This document shows, in pieces, positions 7,004 through 14,323 of a stretch of 17,534 nt of DNA. Position numbers and translations under genes: made by a program. The notes beneath the pieces were generated by a model. That model searched no databases. It was not told where the DNA came from and saw only the letters and a program-made list of their open reading frames with translations. This stretch comes from Nitrososphaeraceae archaeon (GTDB lineage: Archaea; Thermoproteota; Nitrososphaeria; Nitrososphaerales; Nitrososphaeraceae), in the NCBI GenBank assembly GCA_025936955.1, contig JAICSL010000008.1:1-17534 (forward strand), given 5' to 3'. Position 1 is the stretch's first letter. Every line of letters starts with the position of its first letter.

Positions 7004-7312
7004 ATCACCATCCAGTTACTCTTTGTGAATCAGATAATTAAAATACGCTGAATTATGTTAAGTCACAATGTTAACTCACCTAGTACGTACGATTAATTTC
7101 TCGGTATTCGCTTCTTCAAAATCATAAGAAGCCTCAATTGTTTTGTAGACATGTGCTGATATCTTTAATTATGTATCGTTTCAAATATCCTAACATGCTT
7201 AAATATACAGAAGATTACTGTAGCTATTTATTCCATCATGGAAGTTCACCATCTTTCTCTTATAGCAATATCGTTATTTCAGATAATTTTCTGGATTTCA
7301 AAATGAATAAAC
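7004..7312. other. Spacer before the winged-helix gene
   Basis: GTTAA (7058-7062) and TTAAC (7071-7075) form an inverted repeat around GTCACAAT, resembling the AGTAAC-AAT-GTTACT site at 7641. It lies about 55 bases upstream of the 41-residue protein on the minus strand. An open frame at 7138-7323 with a TTG start is not protein-like and is not called. Confidence 0.3.
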
Positions 7313-7594
7313 TTGGTACATGAGTATCGAGACAGAATTTACATAAGAAAGGATATTCTGTTGAAACTTTACGAAAATGGAGAACTCAACCAAAGTAAAC
7401 TTATGAGCTACTGTGGATTAAACAATGTAAAACATAAAGAAATTGTAGATGACATGCTCCAAAAGGAACTAATAATCAAAACTGAAGAGGCATGGGGCGA
7501 CAAGAGAATAATCAAATACAAGGTTTCAGAAAAGGGAAGGCAGATTCTCAGAGAGATTTTAGAGCCATACGAGAAATTGTTTCCACGTAAGTGA
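7313..7594 (+). CDS. Winged-helix DNA-binding protein
   Basis: A 93-residue protein with a winged-helix fold. YRDRIYIRKDILLKLYENGE (residues 5-24) is helix 1, LNQSKLMSYCGLNNVKHKEIVD (25-46) covers the helix-turn-helix, LIIKTEEAWGDKRIIKYKVSEKG (53-75) is the wing hairpin, and a C-terminal helix ends in PYEKLFPRK. This arrangement is a family I know to be abundant in Nitrososphaeria, with many paralogues of about 90 residues; targets are mostly unknown. There is no in-frame ATG. The start is TTG at 7313, three codons after an in-frame TGA at 7304, so little room remains for another. The block of membrane and envelope genes follows on the same strand, and the palindromes in front of two of them (7641, 8401) could be its sites; that link is a guess. 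Confidence 0.75.
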   Translation: MVHEYRDRIYIRKDILLKLYENGELNQSKLMSYCGLNNVKHKEIVDDMLQKELIIKTEEAWGDKRIIKYKVSEKGRQILREILEPYEKLFPRK

Positions 7595-7640
7595 ATTCGA
7601 TAAATTATGATTATATGGAATGCTATCAAAGCAGTTGGCA

Positions 7641-7672
7641 AGTAACAATGTTACTACTACATTTTTTATAAT
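7641..7672 (+). promoter_or_regulatory. Palindromic site and TATA box of the two-TM protein gene
   Basis: AGTAAC-AAT-GTTACT (7641-7655) is a perfect 6-base inverted repeat with a 3-base centre. The TATA-like TTTATAAT (7665-7672) starts ten bases later, and the ATG at 7704 follows with an expected leader of about ten bases. A very similar palindrome lies before the PepSY gene at 8401. Binding of a dimeric regulator just upstream of the TATA/BRE is inferred. Confidence 0.45.
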
Positions 7673-7703
7673 GCAGTTGAGGATATTGTTAGTTAGGTAA
7701 ACG

Positions 7704-8156
7704 ATGACAGAATCAAGCAAAAACGGTAAGGATAAGCGTGAAGAGAATAATAATAGCAATAACCAATCAACAGGAAACATATTTAAAATAATGGATGGAA
7801 TAATCCAGCAGCTAAATAACACTAAGAAGATGTTTATCATTATGATAATTACTATCATGATTATTCCACCACTATCATTTGCAATTACCTATGCATTATT
7901 TGGACCACCATTCTCCTTTCAAGAGAGGGAACAACAGCAACAACAATTACCATCTCATGGCTTTATGCGTGAACATATACCATTGTTTAGCTTCACACGT
8001 TTGATTCCAATCATAATTTCTATAATATGGCTTGGAATCGGAATAAGACAATGGTTTGTACTATCAAAATGGACCAAAAAGTATCAGCGATATAAAGAAT
8101 TACAGAGCAAAATAGATGAGAGACTGGATTATGATATGAATAATGATGAAAAATAA
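7704..8156 (+). CDS. Two-TM membrane protein, conserved hypothetical
   Basis: A 150-residue protein. Residues 1-30 are charged and Asn-rich. TM1 spans about 43-66 (MFIIMIITIMIIPPLSFAIT), followed by GPPFSFQ, a Gln-rich external loop and the FMREHIPLF segment. TM2 spans about 98-117 (LIPIIISIIWLGIGIRQWFV). A basic C-terminal coil follows (SKWTKKYQRYKELQSKIDER). Both termini should be cytoplasmic, with a loop of about 30 residues outside. I recall close relatives in ammonia-oxidising archaea annotated only as hypothetical. There is no enzymatic motif. The C-terminal coiled coil suggests oligomerisation or a partner. It stands between a winged-helix gene and a PepSY gene, all co-oriented, with a palindrome and TATA box of its own. 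Confidence 0.75.
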   Translation: MTESSKNGKDKREENNNSNNQSTGNIFKIMDGIIQQLNNTKKMFIIMIITIMIIPPLSFAITYALFGPPFSFQEREQQQQQLPSHGFMREHIPLFSFTRLIPIIISIIWLGIGIRQWFVLSKWTKKYQRYKELQSKIDERLDYDMNNDEK

Positions 8157-8245
8157 GAAGTTATTTCAGATTTCCTATCCTAGCAATAATAATCATGAAC
8201 CATTACATGGTCTACTTTTGGCAGATATCTTTCATATAGTGTTTG

Positions 8246-8275
8246 CAGTCCTTTGGAGACTGTTTTGATTTTTAG
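8246..8275 (+). terminator. Hairpin with T-run after the two-TM gene
   Basis: CAGTC (8246-8250) and GACTG (8258-8262) pair around CTTTGGA and are followed by TTTTGATTTTT. This looks like an intrinsic terminator about 90 bases after the stop at 8156. The stem has only five pairs, so the call is tentative. Confidence 0.35.
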
Positions 8276-8346
8276 TATTTTGAGGTAAAGCCTTGCAATG
8301 TTTGTCTACTATTAGATTCTAGGATATGCAAAATAGACAGACAGCT

Positions 8347-8365
8347 AAGTTTAAAGCTTAAACTT
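8347..8365. promoter_or_regulatory. Perfect 8-base inverted repeat upstream of the PepSY gene
   Basis: AAGTTTAA-AGC-TTAAACTT is a 19-base palindrome with a 3-base centre, 36 bases upstream of the second palindrome at 8401. Its position suggests an operator or activator site for the PepSY gene. It is AT-rich, so chance is possible though unlikely for eight pairs. Confidence 0.4.
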
Positions 8366-8400
8366 TCTGTATGCGCATGAAAGGCTAAGAAGTGCACAAC

Positions 8401-8444
8401 ACGTAACTATGTTACGTCTCATAGGTAAGCAATCATTATAATGA
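8401..8444 (+). promoter_or_regulatory. Palindrome and TATA box of the PepSY gene
   Basis: ACGTAAC-TAT-GTTACGT (8401-8417) is a perfect 7-base inverted repeat sharing the GTAAC-N3-GTTAC core with 7641-7655. ATTATAATGA (8435-8444) is TATA-like and overlaps the ATG at 8441. Transcription would then begin near 8465, so the next in-frame ATG at 8468 is the better start, probably leaderless. Confidence 0.5.
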
Positions 8445-8467
8445 TAAATTGGTCATCAATTTTTGCA

Positions 8468-9103
8468 ATGTCAAATACGGAAGGAACAAAGCTACCAAGT
8501 AAAAGGCTGCTAATGTATGGAGCAATTGTTGTTGCTGCGGTATCTCTCTTAACAGCAACAGTCAGCTCTGGAGTATTAGCACAAGGCGTTAACTCAACAC
8601 TTGGAAATGCTACAACAACAAGTCCAAACCAAGCAAACAACAATTTACCCAATATAACAGGATCTATACCTCTTAGAAGTACAATAAGTGGAGCTATATC
8701 TTCAACGGTAAAGACTAGTCTATCTGATGCTATTGGAATAGCTCAAAAAGCAGTAGGTCCAAACACCTCAGCTACATTAGGGATTCTACGCCCACTCAAT
8801 GGATTCCTAGTATACGATATACATGTAAGGAATAATGCAGATAACACAACTCACGCTATTATAGTGGACCCAGGAAATGGAAAGGTTCTTTATAATCAGC
8901 CATTGGCAACATTATTCGGTGGTGTAGGCGTAGGTCATTTCGGAATGTTTGGTGGTCAAGGTAAAATGGGACCATGGTCTGGAGGGCATGGATATGGCGA
9001 TGGCGGTCAAAGAGGATTTTGCTATCATGGTGGTGTTAGTGGTATGACGACGGGGCAATCAACACACACGGTACCAATGGATTCAATACCTGCGAGAGTT
9101 TGA
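8468..9103 (+). CDS. Secreted PepSY-domain protein with Gly/His-rich tail
   Basis: A 211-residue exported protein counted from ATG 8468; the frame is open to an earlier ATG at 8441 that overlaps the TATA box. The N terminus MSNTEGTKLPSKR is followed by a hydrophobic helix (MYGAIVVAAVSLLTATVSSG) and VLAQ, a signal peptide or membrane anchor. An Asn/Thr-rich spacer with several N-x-T/S sites leads to the PepSY fold at about 83-143: VKTSLSDAIGIAQKAVG, LRPLNGFLVYDIHV, then AIIVDPGNGKVLY. PepSY domains can inhibit proteases or bind metal in the envelope. The tail (about 150-200) is rich in Gly, His and Met, with FGGVGVGHFGMFGG and FCYHGG, possibly a metal-binding or disordered segment. The neighbouring site-2 protease makes a protease-related role attractive, but this is unproven. 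Relatives are numerous in Nitrososphaeria. Confidence 0.8.
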   Translation: MSNTEGTKLPSKRLLMYGAIVVAAVSLLTATVSSGVLAQGVNSTLGNATTTSPNQANNNLPNITGSIPLRSTISGAISSTVKTSLSDAIGIAQKAVGPNTSATLGILRPLNGFLVYDIHVRNNADNTTHAIIVDPGNGKVLYNQPLATLFGGVGVGHFGMFGGQGKMGPWSGGHGYGDGGQRGFCYHGGVSGMTTGQSTHTVPMDSIPARV

Positions 9104-9191
9104 TAGATAAGTTGACAGATTGATAAGCATACATGAACCAGCACAAGCTATACTACGACATTCCTATTTTTGGATTCATTATATGAATATG

Positions 9192-9199
9192 TTATACTA
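9192..9199 (+). promoter_or_regulatory. TATA box of the site-2 protease fusion gene
   Basis: TTATACTA lies about 28 bases before the ATG at 9224, fitting a leaderless or nearly leaderless transcript. The 120-base gap after the PepSY stop codon together with this box argues for a separate promoter. Confidence 0.4.
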
Positions 9200-9223
9200 T
9201 CCTAAAATTCATGTAACCCATCA

Positions 9224-11194
9224 ATGTCCATACAAATAACAAAAATCAAAGGAATACCAATTCGGTTACATTTTACCTTAATAGTAGTTTTTTTTCTAAT
9301 AGCATGGACACTTTCAGCAGGCTTGATGCCTGAAATTCATCCTGGTCTAACTAGGGTTCAATACTTGATTATAGGTATTCTTGGGGCTATTACATCATTT
9401 ACTTCTATTCTACTTCATGAATTTGCTCATTCAATAGTGGCATCAAGATATGGACTTAAAGTACGCCAGATAGTCCTTTTCATTTTTGGAGGCGTATCCG
9501 ATATAGAAGAAGGTGATTCCTCAAAGGATTTTCATAAAGAGTTTAAGATAGCCATAGCAGGTCCTATAACCAGCTTTGTCATGGCAGCGTTGTTAGGATT
9601 ATCCTGGTGGGTATTGGTATCTGTAACTCATGGAACAACGTCTTCTCCTACTACTATTATTATTACTATGGCAAACATTAACAATAATGCAATAATAATC
9701 ATTGCCGAAGCTATACTTCAGTATGGTGCAATCATAAATACTATCCTAGGCGGCTTTAACCTAGTACCAGCATTTCCATTAGATGGTGGGAGGATATTGC
9801 GTTCTGCATTGTTGCGATGGAAAAAAGATTATGACCAATCTACAAAAGTAGCAGTGAGGATTGGGACAGATATATCATATGTATTTATGGCAGTTGGATT
9901 CATTTTCATGCTTACAGGCTCATTTATTGGTGGAATATGGTTACTGTTTATAGGGTGGTTTCTAAATAGGGGCGCACAATTCTATCTAGAGCAACATCAG
10001 ATATCCACAGCTCTGTCAGGCGTATACATAAAGGATATTATGAATACAAGATTTGTTTCAGTAAGGCCGGACATTACAGTAAATGAGTTACTAAATAATT
10101 ATTTTAATGCCTATAGAAAAAGGGAATTTCCAGTAGTATCAAGAGAAGGAGGAGAGTACGCTACTGGCTATTATTATAATCTGCTTGGTGCAGTAACAGC
10201 TAAACGAGCACAAAAGGTACCGGAACGTATCAGAGATCAGATGAAAGTACAAGAAATAATGGTTCCTAAAGATGATCTTATTGTTATGAAATCTAATAGT
10301 CTGGCTGATGATGCCTTAAGACGAATGTTCAGAGAAAATAAAAGCATGGTTTTCATTTGTGAGGAAGAAAGTAAGAAGGTAGTAGAGAAAGAAGGACTAG
10401 AACCATATCAACAAAGAGGACAAAGATTAGTTGGCTTAATTAGTAAAACAGACATACTAAATATTGCAAAAGAAAAAGAGGAATTTGATAAAACAGTCGA
10501 GAAATTAGCTGTTAGTGGTAGTGGTAGTGGTAATAGTAATAGTAGAAATCAAGCTGTCACAAGCAGGAGTAACTTTGAAAAAAGATTAAGTACTTCGTCT
10601 TATCCTTCTTTAGCAACCCATTCTTATCCTTCTTCCAGCTACAATGACAAAAATAACAAGTTTAACATTATATCCAGATGGCGATTTCTATTCTTTGTAG
10701 TTGGTGTGATTGTGTTTATAATTGCTTATTCTGTTGGAGCAACACTTGTACACATAAATCCTAATCAAGCAGAGTTCATAAAGGCGCATTTTCAGGAACA
10801 AATTAAAGTTATTAGCCAATACGGCATCTTTGCAAATAATGTCAAGGTAGCGTTAGGAATGTTTATTCCAGGATTAGGTATTACTTCAGGAACGTTCTAT
10901 GCTTTCTCAACTGGGCTAGTGTTCAATGCATTATCTACTATTTCGCCTGCAGTATCTAATATATCTCCTCTGATAGTCTTTTTAACACCTTTTGGAATTT
11001 TAGAGATTATTGCATATGGTATTGCAATATCAAGAAGTGGTATATTGTCATACCAATTAATTAAAGATACAAACAGGAGAAATTCATGGCGAAAATACGT
11101 TATTCCTACTGTTATTGAGATAGGAATAGTCGTAACTATATTACTTATTGCAGCAATGGTTGAATGGCAAATGATACGCACACTAAGAATTTAA
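9224..11194 (+). CDS. Fusion: site-2 protease (M50), CBS pair and SpoIIM-like membrane domain
   Basis: A 656-residue membrane protein with three parts. Residues 1-260 are an M50 site-2 protease: HEFAH at 65-69 holds the zinc ligands His65 and His69 and catalytic Glu66, and FPLDGGR has the third ligand Asp187. FGGVSDIEEG follows the active-site helix, as in CBS-linked archaeal proteases. Two CBS domains follow (about 268-330 and 342-417, with IKDIMNTRFVSV and VQEIMVPKD), usually sensors of adenine nucleotides. A Ser/Gly/Asn linker (430-480) leads to a C-terminal domain (482-656) with about four TM helices, AYSVGATLVHINP, KVALGMFIPGLGITSGTFYA and FLTPFGILEIIAYGIA, the signature of the SpoIIM/DUF95 family. 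Proteases of this type are normally about 380 residues and SpoIIM a separate protein. It presumably performs regulated intramembrane cleavage; the substrate is unknown. Confidence 0.9.
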   Translation: MSIQITKIKGIPIRLHFTLIVVFFLIAWTLSAGLMPEIHPGLTRVQYLIIGILGAITSFTSILLHEFAHSIVASRYGLKVRQIVLFIFGGVSDIEEGDSSKDFHKEFKIAIAGPITSFVMAALLGLSWWVLVSVTHGTTSSPTTIIITMANINNNAIIIIAEAILQYGAIINTILGGFNLVPAFPLDGGRILRSALLRWKKDYDQSTKVAVRIGTDISYVFMAVGFIFMLTGSFIGGIWLLFIGWFLNRGAQFYLEQHQISTALSGVYIKDIMNTRFVSVRPDITVNELLNNYFNAYRKREFPVVSREGGEYATGYYYNLLGAVTAKRAQKVPERIRDQMKVQEIMVPKDDLIVMKSNSLADDALRRMFRENKSMVFICEEESKKVVEKEGLEPYQQRGQRLVGLISKTDILNIAKEKEEFDKTVEKLAVSGSGSGNSNSRNQAVTSRSNFEKRLSTSSYPSLATHSYPSSSYNDKNNKFNIISRWRFLFFVVGVIVFIIAYSVGATLVHINPNQAEFIKAHFQEQIKVISQYGIFANNVKVALGMFIPGLGITSGTFYAFSTGLVFNALSTISPAVSNISPLIVFLTPFGILEIIAYGIAISRSGILSYQLIKDTNRRNSWRKYVIPTVIEIGIVVTILLIAAMVEWQMIRTLRI

Positions 11195-11751
11195 AAAAGT
11201 TACCTGCTATGCTTCAATTAAGACTCAAGAAAGGCCATTGTGATATAGGCTATGGGTTGAACGCTTCATGCATTTGCAAGAAGAGAAAATAAAGCTACCA
11301 ACTAAGGTAACTTCTTAAGCTGCCTTTCCATATGTTCAGTTTCATCTAAGTAGGCTTATAAAAACTAAGACCATTTTTGCGGTCGGTGATAGCATAGCTA
11401 CCGCAGTAATTCTATTATAGTAGTAGTAACGATCTTCTGTGCTGTGAATGCTTGTAAATTTCACGTTTTACCTAATTAGCAAACAGATTACACAATTAGA
11501 GGTTCCATAGAATAGGTCTCAATCAGCTTAGATTATCTAAAAGTACCCAGGAACTCAAAAATCTGTTGGATCTAGGTACTGATCCCTTGATTTTGGGCCC
11601 ATTTATCGAGTCAAATTTGATCACAAACCTCTGGGCCTACGTTCGTATCACTTATTAGATTAAATTCCAATAAACAAAATGAACTTCGGCCCGGAAATAG
11701 ATCTTTTTGCAAGGTAACAAAAATGAAAAAAGTAAAAGATATACTACGATG

Positions 11752-11799
11752 ATATCGTTACTTAATAGCTAGTGCATCCTATTGCAAGGATAACGATAT
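11752..11799. repeat. 9-base inverted repeat with nested hairpin
   Basis: ATATCGTTA (11752-11760) and TAACGATAT (11791-11799) are perfect complements. Inside, ATCCT and AGGAT pair around ATTGCA. The same ATATCGTTAC word occurs once more at about 3084-3093. It could be a structured RNA, a protein-binding site or an element end. It lies roughly 150 bases upstream of the membrane protein gene at 11945. Confidence 0.45.
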
Positions 11800-11896
11800 A
11801 ATATTTTCTTCTATCTACGACAAATAATAGTAATCGACATGCAGATCCGTGAGTATCTAGTTATACAGAAGCAATATTATTTCTAAATTCGCCAGA

Positions 11897-11904
11897 GTTA
11901 TAAG
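11897..11904 (+). promoter_or_regulatory. TATA box of the six-TM protein gene
   Basis: GTTATAAG lies about 45 bases before the GTG at 11945, giving a leader of about 20 bases. Confidence 0.35.
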
Positions 11905-11944
11905 ATTGTTTTATTAGGCTGATTGTGAATGATACTAAAATGTT

Positions 11945-12685
11945 GTGGTGACTAATTGCAGCGTGCAGCCAAACATAGATGAATTTGAGCTCCCAATGCT
12001 TCGGATGGGATCAGTTACATTCCTTGCTGGTCTCATCATTATCCTTGTATCTACCATGTTCCATGCTTCCAGAGAAGACTCAAACAACCATCCCCTAGTA
12101 TTTGCAGAATATGCCGCTAGTGATCCATGGATAGCTGCTCATATAGGTCAGTTTGCCGGTGTAATGTTTGTTTTCGCTGGAGGATTTGTTGCTCTATACC
12201 GCTTACATGTGCGGTCGAAATCTGGCACCGCTTCAGCGCTGGCATGGCTTGGCCTTGCATTAACAATAACTGCAGCCAGCACCTTTGCTATTCTTCAGGC
12301 TGTTGATGGAATTGCGCTCAAGAGGGCAGTGGATTCTTGGACTGCCGCTCCTCCCGAGGAAAGAGCAGCCGCCTTTAGAGTTGCTGAAGGGATTAGATGG
12401 ACTGAGATAGGTATCAATAGCATATTTCGCATTCTTCAAGGGACAGTTGCAGTAATCTTTGGCGTTGCAATTGCAATAGGTGCCATGCTTAGTAGATGGA
12501 TTGGAGTGTTTGGAATATTTGCCGGTGCAGCAACCATTGTTGCGGGTGTGGGTGTGGCTTATGTTGGTTTTTCTTCGAGCCTAGGAGTGGTAGGAACTGT
12601 CTCTACCGTCATGTCCTTTTCTTGGCTAGGAATCCTCGGTATTTTTATGTGGAGAAAAACTATGACAAAGACTAACATTCGATAA
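11945..12685 (+). CDS. Six-TM integral membrane protein, hypothetical
   Basis: A 246-residue protein with about six transmembrane segments at roughly 23-39, 64-86, 96-118, 157-180, 184-207 and 216-236. An external loop holds REDSNNHPLVFAEYAASDPW, and a longer loop between TM3 and TM4 holds DGIALKRAVDSWTAAPPEER. No catalytic motif is evident. I recall similar proteins as hypothetical membrane proteins in bacteria, and the codons here (GCC, CTT, GGC) are richer in G and C than in the neighbours, so lateral transfer is likely. The start given is GTG at 11945. Met18 or Met21 just before TM1 are alternatives and cannot be excluded, because the first 17 residues are not clearly conserved. The function is not known to me. 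Confidence 0.75.
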   Translation: MVTNCSVQPNIDEFELPMLRMGSVTFLAGLIIILVSTMFHASREDSNNHPLVFAEYAASDPWIAAHIGQFAGVMFVFAGGFVALYRLHVRSKSGTASALAWLGLALTITAASTFAILQAVDGIALKRAVDSWTAAPPEERAAAFRVAEGIRWTEIGINSIFRILQGTVAVIFGVAIAIGAMLSRWIGVFGIFAGAATIVAGVGVAYVGFSSSLGVVGTVSTVMSFSWLGILGIFMWRKTMTKTNIR

Positions 12686-13139
12686 TTTGATCTCTGAGTT
12701 TGTTAAGGGTGTATATTCTTAATAGACCAACGAAGCAGGTCAGTTTTAGAGTTTTTTGATGCTATTCTTTTCTAAAGATTGCACTAAAAACAATTAAGAA
12801 AATTTCACTCTTGTTTCTATAATTTATGTATTATCTTTATACTAACCTTTATATCCACAGCAACTTCACTATCCTATACACCCAACCAAAGATTATGCTC
12901 GTGCGTTCAGAAATGGAGGAGATATTTTTAAAATTTTAAAATCTAGATAACATCATCTTCTTTGAACAATCTACTATTCTGTTTTGGCGAGTATTTCTCT
13001 ATCAGATTCGATTGAATTTTCAGCTGCATCACTATGGGCCCATCCTTCCATTCTTGTCATTCTAGGATCCAGTCACTAACAATTTATCATGCGCTGACAG
13101 GTGAATATCAAAATCAGTTAATGCAGAGAATACAGGAAA
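12686..13139. other. Intergenic region holding one copy of the DAAENSIES element
   Basis: After the membrane protein gene a weak GACC/GGTC stem (about 12728-12744) is followed by T-rich DNA and may terminate it. The rest is AT-rich, except for the small minus-strand frame at 13060-12974 described separately. No other gene was seen. Confidence 0.35.
12974..13060 (-). CDS. Tiny protein, copy A of a thrice-repeated family (28 residues)
   Basis: From ATG 13060 the minus strand reads MTRMEGWAHSDAAENSIESD, then REILAKTE and a stop at 12974. The core GWA..DAAENSIES recurs at 16074-16157 and 17364-17483, and the ATG aligns with the ATG of the copy at 17483. A TATA-like GATAAATT (13081-13088) is set for a leaderless start. 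The opposite strand is also open across the core (SDSIEFSAASLWAHP), and wobble positions coincide in both frames, so the coding strand is not certain. Function unknown; it could also be a DNA element rather than a gene. Confidence 0.4.
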   Translation of the reverse strand: MTRMEGWAHSDAAENSIESDREILAKTE

Positions 13140-13562
13140 TTGAAAACTCGCAGCGAATACAATGACAAGAGAAAATTGAAGATAGAGAGATCAATTAATA
13201 ATTTATCTAAAAGGATTGAAAGATTTGATCCTTCTGCTGATGATGATGATGAAAGATACTGGAAAGGTAAAGAAGTAATTCCATTTGAAGAATGGAGAAA
13301 ACTAAAGGGAACGCATTATGGGTTAAAGCAGTTTCCTGATGACTTCCATCAGTTCCGGACCACTAAAACAGAAAGTGAACTAAAAGATGAAAGAATAAAG
13401 AGATTGCATTCAGATTATTTGGTTAAGGCTTTTTTGATGATTTCAAATGAAGAAACTAGATATACAAGGCCTGAGGAAATCATACGCGGAGTAATGGGAA
13501 GCCTTGAGAAAGTTAAAACTACAAGTGCAAATGTCCATAGACGGCTGCATTGCAGGTCCTAA
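13140..13562 (+). CDS. Hypothetical acidic/basic protein with overlapped 3' end
   Basis: A 140-residue frame starting with TTG; no in-frame ATG exists before the upstream TAA at 13119. The N terminus is a basic helix (KRKLKIERSINNLSKRIERF), followed by an acidic stretch DPSADDDDERYWKGKE, then FEEWRKLKGTHYGLKQFPDD and a C-terminal helical part with RYTRPEEIIRGVMG. I do not recognise the family. The last 19 residues (LEKVKTTSANVHRRLHCRS) are read from the first 59 bases of the reductase gene at 13504 in another frame, so the natural C terminus was probably lost or altered when that gene arrived. Codon use is AT-rich like the host. It may be an intact small soluble protein or a truncated gene. 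Confidence 0.5.
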   Translation: MKTRSEYNDKRKLKIERSINNLSKRIERFDPSADDDDERYWKGKEVIPFEEWRKLKGTHYGLKQFPDDFHQFRTTKTESELKDERIKRLHSDYLVKAFLMISNEETRYTRPEEIIRGVMGSLEKVKTTSANVHRRLHCRS

Positions 13563-14073
13563 TGGTGAAATGGAATGGATGGTGGGGTTGCAAGATGACA
13601 AACTCAATAAATACGTAAACGAATTAACTGAATCCATTGATACCATTCTCTTAGGACGAAAAATGACTGATGTCTTTATTTCTTACTGGTCGGATGCAAT
13701 AAACAAACCTGATGACGCTTGGTATGCGCTCGCTAAAAAAATGATAGAAATTCCAAAAGTAGTTTTCACCAAAACATTGAACAAATCCAAGTGGATAAAT
13801 ACAGACATAGCAACAGGTGACCTTACAGACGAAATTATGAAGTTAAAGAGCCGAGACGGCAAAGACATGGTTGTTTATGGTGGTGCTTCATTTGATTCTT
13901 CCTTAATTAAATTGGGACTAATTGATGAATTTCTTTTGTTCATCAACCCTGTTGCAATAGGAAACGGTATGACTATATTTAAAGACTTGAATGAGATTCA
14001 AAAATTCAATATGGTTAAATCAATAGCGTTTGACAGTGGGATACTACTACTTCACTATGAGCTGAGAACCTGA
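13504..14073 (+). CDS. Dihydrofolate reductase family protein (RibD C-terminal fold)
   Basis: A 189-residue cytoplasmic protein. MRKLKLQVQMSIDGCIAGPNGEMEWM (1-26) is the first strand and loop of the DHFR/RibD-C fold. IDTILLGRKMTDVF (45-58) and WSD follow, then PKVVFTKTL (84-92), GDLTDEIMKLKSRDGKD with VVYGGASFDSSLIK (123-136) binding NADPH, and LIDEFLLFINPVAIGNGMTI (139-158). Relatives I recall are most common in Bacteroidetes and are not true folate reductases; the substrate is unknown. The start must be TTG at 13504, because strand 1 begins directly with it and ATG at codon 10 would remove it. It overlaps the preceding frame by 59 bases. The overlap, the TTG and the bacterial affinity suggest a laterally acquired gene that landed in an existing one. 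Confidence 0.88.
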   Translation: MRKLKLQVQMSIDGCIAGPNGEMEWMVGLQDDKLNKYVNELTESIDTILLGRKMTDVFISYWSDAINKPDDAWYALAKKMIEIPKVVFTKTLNKSKWINTDIATGDLTDEIMKLKSRDGKDMVVYGGASFDSSLIKLGLIDEFLLFINPVAIGNGMTIFKDLNEIQKFNMVKSIAFDSGILLLHYELRT

Positions 14074-14323
14074 CAACTACAGGATTGAATGGATATAAAC
14101 TAAGTAAAATGAGCGTATTTATCCATGTAAACATCCGACTGAGCGTTTTATAGACAGTATAAACTTATTTAAAAGTATAATGCAATGAGCAAATAACTAC
14201 AATCACGAAATCTTTAACCTGTGGTTAGGATAGATAGTACCCTTTACATCAAATGATATCATGAAACTTTTTTTCTAATGAATTAGATTATATGTTAGAA
14301 TATGGATTTTCCAGTAGAAGTCT

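Larger units (their letters stand above)
11195..11944. other. 750-base intergenic region
   Basis: No intact gene was seen. It holds a small hairpin TAGC-ATA-GCTA near 11391-11401 between GCGG and CCGC, a locally G+C-richer part (11560-11700), and the long inverted repeat at 11752-11799. On the minus strand, 11500-11700 reads fragments such as LDKWAQNQGIS and IQQIFEFLGTF interrupted by two stops. This may be a gene relic, but I cannot name a family. Confidence 0.35.

Noticed and set aside
7138..7323. Open frame of 61 codons before the winged-helix gene
   Set aside because: It begins with TTG, has no protein-like pattern and overlaps the start of the better-supported gene at 7313.
8180..8305. 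Minus-strand frame reading ARLYLKILKIKTVSKGLQ and LYERYLPKVDH
   Set aside because: It is protein-like but has no start codon, is bounded by stops, and 41 codons is not rare in AT-rich DNA. It may be a relic; no family recognised.
11121..11137. GTAACTATATTAC as a further palindromic site
   Set aside because: It lies inside the coding sequence of the protease fusion and is imperfect; coincidence is more likely.
11500..11700. Minus-strand fragments LDKWAQNQGIS and IQQIFEFLGTF as a decayed gene
   Set aside because: Two stops interrupt it and I could not match the fragments to any family, so it is only mentioned in the spacer entry.
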